This document shows, in pieces, positions 1 through 8,600 of a stretch of 43,068 nt of DNA (positions within the stretch are counted from its first letter, which is position 1; every line of letters starts with the position of its first letter). The notes beneath the pieces are model-generated. The model worked only from the letters and a program-made list of their open reading frames with translations. It was not told the origin of the DNA and searched no databases. The DNA comes from Silicimonas sp. (GTDB taxonomy: Bacteria; Pseudomonadota; Alphaproteobacteria; Rhodobacterales; Rhodobacteraceae). The DNA lies in the NCBI GenBank assembly GCA_022824315.1, contig JAJEAC010000068.1:1-43068 (forward strand). Direction: 5' to 3'. The position numbers and the translations under genes were made by a program.

Positions 1-552
1 GACAAACGTGCTTTCTCCCCAGTTCAGGACCTGGTTGCCGACCCGCACGTCCAACGGAACACCGCCAGGGTCAAAAGCGCCGGAAGCATAGAAGTCGAGA
101 AGCCGGAAGTCGCGGCCGGCAACATCCTTGGCCGCGTCAGACAGCGGGGTCCGCTCCCGCATCCCGTTCATGGTTTCAAAGTCAACGAAGCCGTGCATGC
201 GGACGAACAGGCCGAGGTTTCCTCCAGTGAGTTCGAATTCCGCTGTGAGGCTCGATGTGCTGCTGACCAGGCCCCGTCCGTAGTTTCGGTCGCCGTCGTC
301 GGAGTTGGCGGAGGTCAGCGTTTCGTCACGTTCAGAAGCACGGAATGTCAGGCCATGGTTCAGAGTAAAGTTCGCAGTCGCGGACACGTCGCTTCCCGGA
401 AATCCTTGGGAACTCGCCGGCATGCCGTATAGCAGTGCGCCAACGCCGATGAATGCCGCTAGGGTGGCAAGCCTTCCAATCGAATGGAATTTCCTAGAGT
501 TCACTTTGAGCGGAAGTCGCGCCCTTAAATGTCGAATTGCTTGAAAGAACAT
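1..552 (-). CDS. DUF1302-family outer-membrane protein, N-terminal part (runs off the left edge)
   Basis: This is an open frame of 184 codons reading leftward from an ATG whose first base is 552, preceded by a purine-rich ribosome site (GAGAAGG) about 8 bases upstream; no stop occurs before the edge. Residues 1-47 look like a long, basic, hydrophobic signal peptide ending near MPASSQG. The mature part has the pattern I know from DUF1302 proteins: a Gly/Asn/Asp-rich strand region (DDGDRNYGRGLVS), then GRDFRLLDFYASGAF and VRVGNQVLNWGEST. Members are predicted beta-rich outer-membrane or secreted proteins, often encoded beside DUF1329 genes and catabolic loci; their role is poorly defined. The partner gene would lie outside the window. 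The family call is from memory of motifs, not a search. Confidence 0.75.
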   Translation of the reverse strand, partial: MFFQAIRHLRARLPLKVNSRKFHSIGRLATLAAFIGVGALLYGMPASSQGFPGSDVSATANFTLNHGLTFRASERDETLTSANSDDGDRNYGRGLVSSTSSLTAEFELTGGNLGLFVRMHGFVDFETMNGMRERTPLSDAAKDVAGRDFRLLDFYASGAFDPGGVPLDVRVGNQVLNWGESTFV

Positions 553-1371
553 GAATTTTCCCTTCTCAGCTATATGGTTTGATAGCCCAAGCATTGCTTT
601 GCATTGACGCCCTAATGCACCTCGCATGCCCTTTCACGTTGCGGGACCATGGTTGATTCGTCGCGCGACGGCAACCCATTCCCGACCCGCGACGAGGTCC
701 CATCTTCCGGCATTGCCCGAAGAATCACGCGGGCCTATGACGACAATGCTACTGTCTCGACGACATTTCATCCATGGCATCATTCAAGATTGTGTACAGT
801 GTCTTCGCGCCCAACTCCATGTTGGCGTTCTCATGCGAGAGAGGCCCGGCGGGGTTTTCTGGGCAGTGCCTGGTATCCAGCGGCGTCCGCGAACGGCCCA
901 AACCGTCGGGAAAGCATCGAGATATCCAAGAAAGTTCGGCATGGAACTCGTATCGTGGCCGCACCGTGGTTCCTGACAGTGGCGAATTGCACGTCGGAGG
1001 ACGCCATGGAGTGCGAGAGCCGGGAATGACCGCCGACAGGCTTGCCGGCCCCGAGGACATTCTGCACAGGGTTTGACCGTCCGGGAGGCGGCGCGATTAG
1101 GTGCGGTGACGTCAAGGTCCTTTCAGGCCATTCCATGTTCTTCCAGCACATCGCTTGCGAACTTTCGCTCAGGGTGTCGGATTTGGATCAGCTTTCCGCT
1201 GTCTTCCGGCGCGAATTCGGCAATCCGTTCATCCGTGAACGGAACGCCAAAGCCGCTGGATATGCGGCATCGCAATGGCGCCGCCTGAATTTCGCCGCGA
1301 ACCCTTGGTTGCCTTGAATGGTGCATTGACGGTACGAACCGGCTAGCTTTGTCGCGGGCGTGGAGTTGACG
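553..1371. other. Intergenic stretch with no convincing gene
   Basis: About 0.8 kb between the DUF1302 gene and the AbiEi antitoxin. Several overlapping frames of 60-126 codons exist on both strands (for example minus 749-1060 and plus 649-1029), but none has a recognisable domain, a good ribosome site or a neighbour in operon-like spacing. They look like high-GC chance frames. The region may be decayed DNA at the edge of an accessory insertion, which would fit the broken toxin next door; that is inference. Confidence 0.5.
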
Positions 1372-2229
1372 ATGCCTACGGAATTGCAGGAACGGGCGAT
1401 GAGCTTCCTGGACGCCAATCCGGTGTTCACGCGGGGCGAGTTCGCCGCGGCCATGGACCTGACCAAGGGCTCCGCACCCGTCGGCCGCATTCTCCGGCAG
1501 CAAGTCGCGGCCGAGCGCATCAGGCGGCTCCGCCGCGAGGTGTTCTCTGCCGTTCCGGATCACAAGACCCCGGGGCGCCTCGTGCTGCCGGACTACATCC
1601 ACGCCAGCAAGTACCGCCCGGACGGCGTTCAGGGTTATCACACCGGCCTCAGGCTCTTCGGCATCCAGTATTCCGTGTTCGCCTCCCAGGTCGAGGTCAT
1701 CAGCAGCGGACCCACCGGCTACGCAAGGACGCCGTTCGGTCGTTGCCGGTTCATCAAGCCGCACCGTGCGCTGGTCGCGACCGGGAAGACGGACTTCCTG
1801 ACCACATGGAAGGAGCCGGCAGGGATACCTGTCAGGGTCACGGCCTTCGAGCGTACGCTCGTTGACGTCCTGCACCGCCCGGGTCGTGCTGGCGGCAGGG
1901 ACGAAGTCGTCGATGCGCTCGCGACCGCGCCCTTCGTGCTCAAGAGCTTCGATCCCGGAAAAGTGGCCGACTACGTGGAGCTTCTCGGCATCCGTTCGCT
2001 GGCCGGCGTGGTCGGCTGGTGGCTGGAAAGCTGGCAGTCGAACCTGAACGTGCCCGAACGGACGCTGGAAAGGCTGGAAGCGATGCTGCCGGACTGGAAC
2101 TCGTACTGGCTGGGCGCGCGGCATGACAAGCCGGCGCTGGTCAGGCGCTGGAGAGTTTACCTTCCGCGCGACGACATTGATCCCACCTCCCAGGGTTTCC
2201 CTCTGCACGAGGGGGAACGTATGCAATGA
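1372..2229 (+). CDS. AbiEi-type antitoxin of a type IV toxin-antitoxin pair
   Basis: A 285-residue protein. The N-terminal 60-70 residues form a winged-helix-like unit (LQERAMSFLDANPVFTRGEF followed by a recognition-helix segment and an RRLRREVF wing). The C-terminal region, with YHTGLRLFGIQYSVFASQ, RVTAFERTLVDVL and GWWLESWQ, has the layout of AbiEi antitoxins. Such proteins repress their own operon and counteract the AbiEii nucleotidyltransferase without binding it. ATG 1372 is preferred over GTG 1360 because GGAG (1362-1365) sits six bases before it. The toxin frame begins within its last codons (ATGA overlap at 2226), the usual coupling. Unusually the partner is broken, so this is an antitoxin without a working cognate toxin in the window. 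Confidence 0.75.
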   Translation: MPTELQERAMSFLDANPVFTRGEFAAAMDLTKGSAPVGRILRQQVAAERIRRLRREVFSAVPDHKTPGRLVLPDYIHASKYRPDGVQGYHTGLRLFGIQYSVFASQVEVISSGPTGYARTPFGRCRFIKPHRALVATGKTDFLTTWKEPAGIPVRVTAFERTLVDVLHRPGRAGGRDEVVDALATAPFVLKSFDPGKVADYVELLGIRSLAGVVGWWLESWQSNLNVPERTLERLEAMLPDWNSYWLGARHDKPALVRRWRVYLPRDDIDPTSQGFPLHEGERMQ

Positions 2230-2486
2230 AACTTCTGCCGGAAGAGATGTCCTCGATTTCGGAGGAGCGCGACTTTTTGCCAAGCCCGATCGAGCGAATG
2301 ATCCGCCTGTTCGACGTCCTGGATGGCTTCGCCGGCGACGAGGTCATGGGTCCTCGCATGGCGCTGTTCGGCGGGACGGCTCTGAACATAGTGCACGCGA
2401 CAGAATTTTGCGAGCCCACGCCGCTTGCGAACAGAGCTGTCTTGCGAGTGCGGTCGACCGGCATCAGCGAAGGGCATGTGGAATGA
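2226..2486 (+). pseudogene. Truncated AbiEii-type nucleotidyltransferase toxin
   Basis: An 86-codon frame overlapping the antitoxin stop by ATGA. The first ~60 residues look like the start of an AbiEii/DUF1814 toxin, including an IERMIRLFDVLDGF helix and the nucleotide-binding turn FGGTALN. In intact toxins this turn is followed by a [S/T]xDxD metal-binding motif and about 200 more residues. Here the frame departs after FGGTALNIVHA into unrelated residues and stops at 2484-2486. Missing acidic catalytic residues should make it inactive. The stop overlaps the start of the halogenase-like gene (ATGA at 2483), so the break point lies close to that gene and may mark an insertion or deletion junction. 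Confidence 0.65.
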
Positions 2487-3757
2487 TAAACCCGGGCAGC
2501 AGATTCCTGAAAAAGATCGCGGTTGTCGGAAGAGGAACCGCCGGGTCGCTGGCGGCTGCCAGCGTGGCGCGGATGCATCCCGACAGCGAGCTCGAACTGC
2601 ACCATATATACGACTCGCGCATTCCGGTCATCGGCGTGGGAGAAGGCAGCTGGCCGAGCCTTGTCCAGGAACTGCAGCAGTTGACGCGCTTGTCCCACCA
2701 AGACGTGCAACTACGGCTGAAGGGAACGCGTAAGTATGGCGTGGCATTCGAGGGATGGGGCCGGCGCGGTCGAGACTTCACCCACTTCTTCACGCCACAA
2801 CAGGTATCGTATGGATACCATCTGTCCGCAGATCTGATGGCCGAGTTGCTTCACGAGAGCGCGGGCGCCAGTCATATTGATGCAAAAATATGCAAGATCA
2901 ACCGGGTGGAAGGTGGAGCTGAAGTAGAATTTGAAGGTCGAGCGCCGGAACGATACGACCTTGTCTTTGATGCGCGAGGATTTCCGCGAGAGCTCCACTC
3001 CAGCCAGCACATAGGCATCTCTTTCATTCCAACCAACACGGCCATGATCCGCCGCTGCCCGGCAACCGTAAGGGACATCAAGGGCGAGCCGGTAATTGAA
3101 CACACCTACACCCGTGCCGTCGCGCGTCCGCACGGCTGGATATTCGTGATCCCGCTCACGATTCACACCTCGTACGGGTATGTCTTCAATCAAGGCATAT
3201 CGAGCCTTGACGAGGTCGAAGCGGACTTCGACGCGTTCCTTGAAGCCGATGGCGTTGCGGACTTCGAGCACCGGGCCGTCATTCCGTTTCCCAATTTTGT
3301 CCATAGGCAAATCTACGACGGTGCCGTGGCGCGCATCGGCAATGCCGCCGCGTTCATGGAGCCCCTCGAAGCAACGGCGATCGTGTCCGCCCAGTTGCAG
3401 ATCGGGATGGTGCTCAATATGCGCCTTAACCGTTCGATAGAGCATCTTGAGCGTGACGCACCGGTGGTTAACCGCTTTCTCGTCAGGAGCATGCTCAGCT
3501 ACGGCCTGTTCGTCGGATGGCATTATTCCTGCGGCTCCAGGTTTGAGTCCGGCTTTTGGCGCTACGCCCGTGACCAGGCTTGGCCAGAGCATCGCAAGGC
3601 GGCAGACCCCGACATTGCGGGCTGTGATGCGCTTCCCAGGTTCGACGAGATGATCAGTCTGATGAACCAGCCGATCATCGACAAGGCGGACTGGAACCGG
3701 ATGTGTGCGGTTCCCCTCACCAGCTACGCCCAGATGTCCCAGGGGCTTGGCTGTTAG
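2483..3757 (+). CDS. Flavin-dependent tryptophan-halogenase-like protein
   Basis: A 424-residue FAD protein of the tryptophan halogenase superfamily. An N-terminal dinucleotide fold carries GRGTAG (residues 16-21), followed by GVGEGSWPSL, the counterpart of GVGEATxP in this family. Lys84 in GTRK aligns by position with the catalytic lysine of PrnA-type enzymes, and MEPLEATAI (292-300) keeps the glutamate (E296) needed for halogenation. The WxWxIP signature is present only as WIFVIP (219-224), so the second tryptophan is phenylalanine. It is shorter than classical tryptophan halogenases (about 530 residues). A flavin reductase partner is not seen nearby. The ATG at 2483 gives a clean N-terminus; upstream in-frame codons lie inside the toxin remnant. 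Halogenation of a specific substrate is unproven, and it could be a related monooxygenase. Confidence 0.7.
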   Translation: MINPGSRFLKKIAVVGRGTAGSLAAASVARMHPDSELELHHIYDSRIPVIGVGEGSWPSLVQELQQLTRLSHQDVQLRLKGTRKYGVAFEGWGRRGRDFTHFFTPQQVSYGYHLSADLMAELLHESAGASHIDAKICKINRVEGGAEVEFEGRAPERYDLVFDARGFPRELHSSQHIGISFIPTNTAMIRRCPATVRDIKGEPVIEHTYTRAVARPHGWIFVIPLTIHTSYGYVFNQGISSLDEVEADFDAFLEADGVADFEHRAVIPFPNFVHRQIYDGAVARIGNAAAFMEPLEATAIVSAQLQIGMVLNMRLNRSIEHLERDAPVVNRFLVRSMLSYGLFVGWHYSCGSRFESGFWRYARDQAWPEHRKAADPDIAGCDALPRFDEMISLMNQPIIDKADWNRMCAVPLTSYAQMSQGLGC

Positions 3758-3866
3758 GGTCCGTGGCAATGGTCAGATTTCGCCGATGTCGGCCAGGATG
3801 CAGTCGGCAGGGACGACTTTCGGGACTCCCGCTTGACTTGGCTCCAGGTTTCGCCGAAGTGTCATC

Positions 3867-4050
3867 AAGTGCTGGTGCCTGCCTGTTTCGGCAGGTGAAA
3901 AGGGAATGCGAAAGGGTCATTGACCTCAATGCAGCCGCCCCCGCGACCGTAGCCGGAGAGGGGATCCATCGTGCCACTGGCCCATGAGGCTGGGAAGGTC
4001 GGATCACCCGCAATCATCCGCAAGCCGGGAGACCTGCCAGCCGACTGGAC
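3867..4050 (+). promoter_or_regulatory. Cobalamin riboswitch upstream of the DUF1636-cobW-cobN operon
   Basis: The stretch has the hallmarks of an adenosylcobalamin riboswitch in order: a 5' stem ending GGCAGGTGAAAAGGGAA, the highly conserved core GCCGCCCCCGCGACCGTA, an AGCCGGAGAG segment, a GCCACTGG...GGCTGGGAAGG stem-loop, and the closing GCCGGGAGACCTGCC. It ends about 80 bases before GTG 4132 of the first gene. High cobalamin would be expected to lower expression of the genes downstream. The exact ends are approximate. Confidence 0.93.
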
Positions 4051-4131
4051 GTGACCGGACGGGGGATTCCGGGACGGGGTTGCTGCGGCGCTCTCGTTTC
4101 CGCCCCTTTCCATGACAGGAACGAGGGATCC

Positions 4132-4518
4132 GTGAACGAATTCGCGCCGGTTGAACTTCTGGTTTGCACCACCTGCCGCAAGGGACAGGAGCTGCCTGAC
4201 ACCGAGGAACGCCCCGGAGCGCTTCTGCATCGTGCGCTGGTGGCAGGTGACTTGCCCGAAGGCGTCCGCCTTCTCGGCGTGGAATGCTTCTCGAATTGCG
4301 ACCATGGCTGTTCCATCGCCCTGCGCGGTGGATCGCGGCGCTGGACATACGTCTACGGCAATCTCGACCCGTCGAACGCCGACATGATCCTGGACGGCGT
4401 GGCTCGATATCGTGCGACGTCTGACGGGCTTGTCCCGTGGCGTGAACGGCCCGAGCACTTCCGCAGGAACTGCATTGCACGGATTCCGCCGATCGAACCT
4501 GAGGAGCCAGGCAAATGA
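4132..4518 (+). CDS. DUF1636 ferredoxin-like metal-binding protein
   Basis: A 128-residue cysteine-rich protein of the DUF1636 family, which commonly sits beside cobalamin genes in alphaproteobacteria. Visible motifs are CTTC near the N-terminus, CFSNCDHGC (C-x3-C-x3-C) in the middle, and a conserved-looking FRRNCIARIPP at the C-terminus. The Cys pattern resembles thioredoxin-fold [2Fe-2S] ferredoxins, so electron transfer or metal handling for corrin synthesis is plausible; the function is not established. I chose GTG 4132 because GAGG lies seven bases upstream and because an in-frame ATG at 4051 would start at the end of the riboswitch. Its stop overlaps the cobW start (ATGA at 4515). Confidence 0.82.
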   Translation: MNEFAPVELLVCTTCRKGQELPDTEERPGALLHRALVAGDLPEGVRLLGVECFSNCDHGCSIALRGGSRRWTYVYGNLDPSNADMILDGVARYRATSDGLVPWRERPEHFRRNCIARIPPIEPEEPGK

Positions 4519-5567
4519 GCGATCTCGCCAAGATTCCCGCCACGGTCGTCACCGGCTTTCTTGGGGCCGGAAAGACGACACTGATCCGCCACCTCATCGA
4601 GTCCAGCAACGGATACCGTTTGGCGGTGATCGTGAACGAGTTCGGCGATGTCGGCGTTGACGGCGAGATTCTCAAGAGCTGCGCCATTCCTGACTGCCCG
4701 GCAGAGAACATAGTCGAACTGGCCAATGGCTGCATCTGCTGCACGGTTGCGGATGATTTCATCCCCGCAATCAGCGCGCTGCTGGAACTTGATCCCGTGC
4801 CCGACCACATCCTGATCGAGTCCTCCGGGCTTGCCCTCCCCAAGCCGCTTCTCAAGGCCTTCGACTGGCCGGCAATCCGGAGCAGGGTGACCGTTGACGG
4901 CGTCATCGCACTGGCAGATGCCGAGGCCGTTGCGGCGGGAAGATTCGCACCCGACATCGATCGGGTGAACGCGCAGCGGCTCGCAGACGACAGCCTTGAC
5001 CACGAAACGCCGCTCTCGGAGGTGTTCGAAGATCAGATCGCCTGTGCCGATATCGTGCTGTTGACCAAGCCCGACCTTGCAGGTCCTGAGGGCCTGGCGC
5101 AGGCAAGGACGATCGTCGAACGCGAATCGCCGCGTCCGGTGCCCGTGATCGAGGTGTCCGAAGGCGTGGTGGACGCGCAGGTGATTCTCGGCATCGGAGC
5201 GGCAGCCGAAGACGACCTGGAAGCGCGCCCGTCGCATCACGACGGGGCGCTCGATCATGATCACGAGGACTTTGACGCGATCGTCGTGAATGTTCCCGAG
5301 GCCCAGAGCGCCGATGATCTCGTTGAGCGAATCGAGGCCCTTGCACGCACGCAGAACATCCTTCGCGTGAAGGGGTACGCGGCGGTGCGCGGCAAGCCAA
5401 TGCGCCTGCTTGTCCAAGGCGTAGGAGCACGGGTCCGCCGTCAATTCGACCGGGCCTGGGAACCTGGCGAGAACAGGCAAGGGCGCCTGGTCGTCATTGC
5501 GGAGCACGACGACATTGATGCCGAGGCGATTCGGTCAATCCTGGCTCCGGAAGAACTCGTGCAGTGA
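4515..5567 (+). CDS. cobW: Cobalamin biosynthesis GTPase CobW
   Basis: A 350-residue COG0523/G3E GTPase. The P-loop GFLGAGKTT is at the N-terminus (residues 14-22), NEFGDVGVDG follows, and the metal-binding CxCC (C73, C75, C76 in NGCICC) is intact. A short His/Asp-rich linker (HHDGALDHDHEDFD) separates the GTPase from the C-terminal CobW_C domain and could bind Co(II). In aerobic producers CobW is thought to deliver cobalt to the CobNST chelatase in a GTP-dependent way. The gene is coupled to the DUF1636 gene upstream and lies 115 bases before cobN, all under the upstream cobalamin riboswitch. Confidence 0.93.
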   Translation: MSDLAKIPATVVTGFLGAGKTTLIRHLIESSNGYRLAVIVNEFGDVGVDGEILKSCAIPDCPAENIVELANGCICCTVADDFIPAISALLELDPVPDHILIESSGLALPKPLLKAFDWPAIRSRVTVDGVIALADAEAVAAGRFAPDIDRVNAQRLADDSLDHETPLSEVFEDQIACADIVLLTKPDLAGPEGLAQARTIVERESPRPVPVIEVSEGVVDAQVILGIGAAAEDDLEARPSHHDGALDHDHEDFDAIVVNVPEAQSADDLVERIEALARTQNILRVKGYAAVRGKPMRLLVQGVGARVRRQFDRAWEPGENRQGRLVVIAEHDDIDAEAIRSILAPEELVQ

Positions 5568-5682
5568 CGCGCAGCGGGCAGAATCATGTCCGGCGGCCCA
5601 TGATCGGCACGCGGCGCGATTGTCGCCACACGCACCTGTCGGCATGGCGTGGTTGGAGCCATTGGGCACGGAGATCCGGCAC

Positions 5683-8600
5683 ATGCACGTGATCTTTAGG
5701 GAGAGCCACGGGCTTGAGGAAACCGAGACTCCGACCGACCTCGAGCAGGCACCGGCCGATCTCGTGGTCCTGTCATTCTCGGACAGCGATCTTCAAGCCT
5801 TCGCGGCAGGCTGGCATCGGGCTAGGGCGCGGGGCACGCCCCTGCCGAGCCTGAGGCTCGCCAACCTTGCCGCACTCAGGCATCCGGTTTCAGTCGACAC
5901 CTATGTCGAGCGAACCCTTGCAGACGCCAAGGCCGTCTTGATCCGCGTGATCGGCGGGATGCCGTATTGGGACTACGGGTTGGCACAGGTACGTGCGCTG
6001 GCCGAATCCAGGGGGATGACGCTGGCCGTCCTGCCCGGCGACGGCAGGCCGGACGCGCGCCTTGAGGCGATCTCGACCGTCCCGCACGCGACTTTGGAGC
6101 GCCTCGACGCGCTGGTGGGCGAAGGCGGGGCCGTTGCAGGGCAGGCGGCCCTGGCGCAGCTGGCCCTGGCGGCCGGTCTTTATGCCGGGCCGGTGGACGG
6201 CATCAGGAAGATTCCCGCGTGGGGGTGCTGGACACCAGAACACGGCGCGCGCGGCGGGGCGGCGAGATCCGCCGAAGGTCTGGCACCTGATTGCGCATCT
6301 GCGCGGCCTTCGATGCAGGAGTGCGGCGCGTCCTGTGGCGCGGAATGCCTGGACGGCCCGCAAAGCCCCTTGGTCGCAATCGTGTTCTACCGGGCCTATC
6401 TCGCCGCTGCCGACACCGCACCGATCGAGCACCTCATTCAGGCGCTCAGGGATCGCGGCCATTCGGCCCTCGGCCTCTTCGTTCCCTCGCTGAAGGAGCC
6501 GGCCGCAGCACGCTGGCTACGCGACCGGATTGTCAGCTTGTCACCTGCCGCCATTGTCAACGCGACGGCATTTTCCGGCAAGGGCGCGGACGGCCGGTCG
6601 CCACTGGACGCGGTTGGCGTGCCGGTCTTCCAAGTGGCTTTGGCCACGTCGACCCGAATCGCTTGGGCGGACGCGGCGCGCGGCTTGTCGCCCGCCGACT
6701 TGGCAATGCATGTCGTGCTGCCGGAGGTGGACGGGCGCGTCTTTGCCGGCGTCGCGTCCTTCAAGGAGCCGGGCGATCTGGACGCAGACCTGCAAGCGAG
6801 GCTCGTGGCGCATCGACCGGACGCGGGACGGATTGCGGCGATCGCGGATCGGGTCGCCGCCTGGGTTGCTCTCGCCGCAAAGCCCCGAAACGACGTGTCC
6901 CTGGCCATCGTGCTTTCGACCTATCCGGGCAAGACCTGGAGAATGGCCCACGCGGTCGGTCTGGACGCATTCGCCTCGGTGGAAGCCATCATGGATGACC
7001 TGCATGCCGAGGGCTATGCGACCGAATCGGGAGAGAGGCTCGAGACGGCACTGGCCCGCGATTCGATCTCCTGGTCCGTCGCCGAGTACAAGGTCGCCTT
7101 GTCGGAGGTGCCGGACCGCCTCGGCGCGGACCTTGAGGCCGCGTGGGGACAGCCCGAGGACGACGCTGCAGTCCGCGATGGCGCGTTTCACTTTCGGGCC
7201 GTTCGGCGTGGCAGGGTCATTGTCGCCCTTCAGCCCGAGAGGGGCAAGGCGGCCATGCGCGACGAGGAGTATCACGATCTCTCGCGGGTGCCGCGCCACG
7301 ACTACGTCGCGTTCTACCTCTGGTTGCGAAAGGTCGCCTGCATTGATGCGCTGGTCCATGTCGGTGCTCACGGCACGTTGGAATGGTTGCCAGGCAAGTC
7401 GGTGGCGCTCTCCGATCAGTGCTGGCCGGAGGCCTTGGTCGGACCGCTCCCGGTCCTGTACCCGTTCATCGTCAACGATCCCGGCGAGGCTGCGCAGGCC
7501 AAGCGCCGGATCGGTGCCGTGACGCTTGGCCATGTGCCGCCGCCTGCCGGACAGAGCGAGATGCCGGGCAATCTCACGCGGCTCGAGGCGCTGCTGGACG
7601 AGTTTTCCAATGCAGACGGGCTGGATCCGAGTCGCCGCGACCGCTTGCAGGACGACATCCAGATCGAGGCGAGGGCGACCGGGCTCGAAACGGCTCTCGG
7701 CCTTGGCCGAACCGATGGCGCCGCCGAAGCGATCACGCGCATCGATCGCTTCGTCTGCGACGTGAAGGACAGCCAGTTCGGCGACGGGTTGCATGTATGG
7801 GGACGGGAAACCGCTTGGGAGGGGCGCGTGCCCGCAACCAATGACCAGACCTCCGCGCATCAGCCGGGCCGCCCGGATATCGCGGCGTCGGCGGCGGCGG
7901 AAAGACGGGCATTGCTGGACGCGCTTGCCGGACGACGCATCGAGGCAGGTCCGGCCGGTTCGCCCTACCGGGGACGAACGGACGTCTTGCCAACCGGGCG
8001 CAACCTCTTTGCCACGGATCCCCGGGCGGTGCCGACCCGTTCGGCCCATGCGCAGGGCATCAGGCTCGCAAGGGAACTCGTGCGGCGTCATCTTCAGGAG
8101 CAGGGTGACTATCCAAGAGGCTTGGTCGTGGACCTTTGGGGTTCGGCAACCATGCGGACTGCCGGCGAGGAATTCGCGATGGCGCTGCATCTTCTTGGCG
8201 TGCGCCCGACCTGGGACGAGGGTAGCGAGCGGGTTTCCGGCATCGAGGTCTTGCCCATCGCCGAACTGGAATGGCCCCGACTGGACGTGACTCTGAGGGT
8301 GTCCGGATTGTTCCGGGACGTTTTCCCCACGCTCTCCGCGCTCTATGCTCAGGCCATACGCGCCCTTTCGGCGCGAGAGGAGGCAGCGGACTGGAATCCC
8401 TTTGCCGGGACCAACCCCGGATCTCGCGTCTACGGACCGGAGCCGGGCAGATTTGGCTTGGGCATGGATCGCTTGCAGGACGAACTCACCGACGACGCGC
8501 GCCGCGATGCGGGTGCGGCCTGGCTGGCTGCGAGTGCGTGGGCGATGGACGGAGACTGCGCGATTGAAGATCCTGGCGGGCTTGCGGCGCAGGTGGCCGG

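Noticed and set aside
749..1060. A 103-codon minus-strand frame in the left intergenic stretch
   Set aside because: No ribosome site, no domain, and competing frames of similar length on the other strand.
1123..2283. A 386-codon minus-strand frame opposite the AbiEi antitoxin
   Set aside because: It is a shadow of the antitoxin frame; the plus strand carries the family motifs and ribosome site.
2711..3769. A 352-codon minus-strand frame opposite the halogenase-like gene
   Set aside because: It lies fully antisense to a gene with clear motifs and shows no recognisable protein features.
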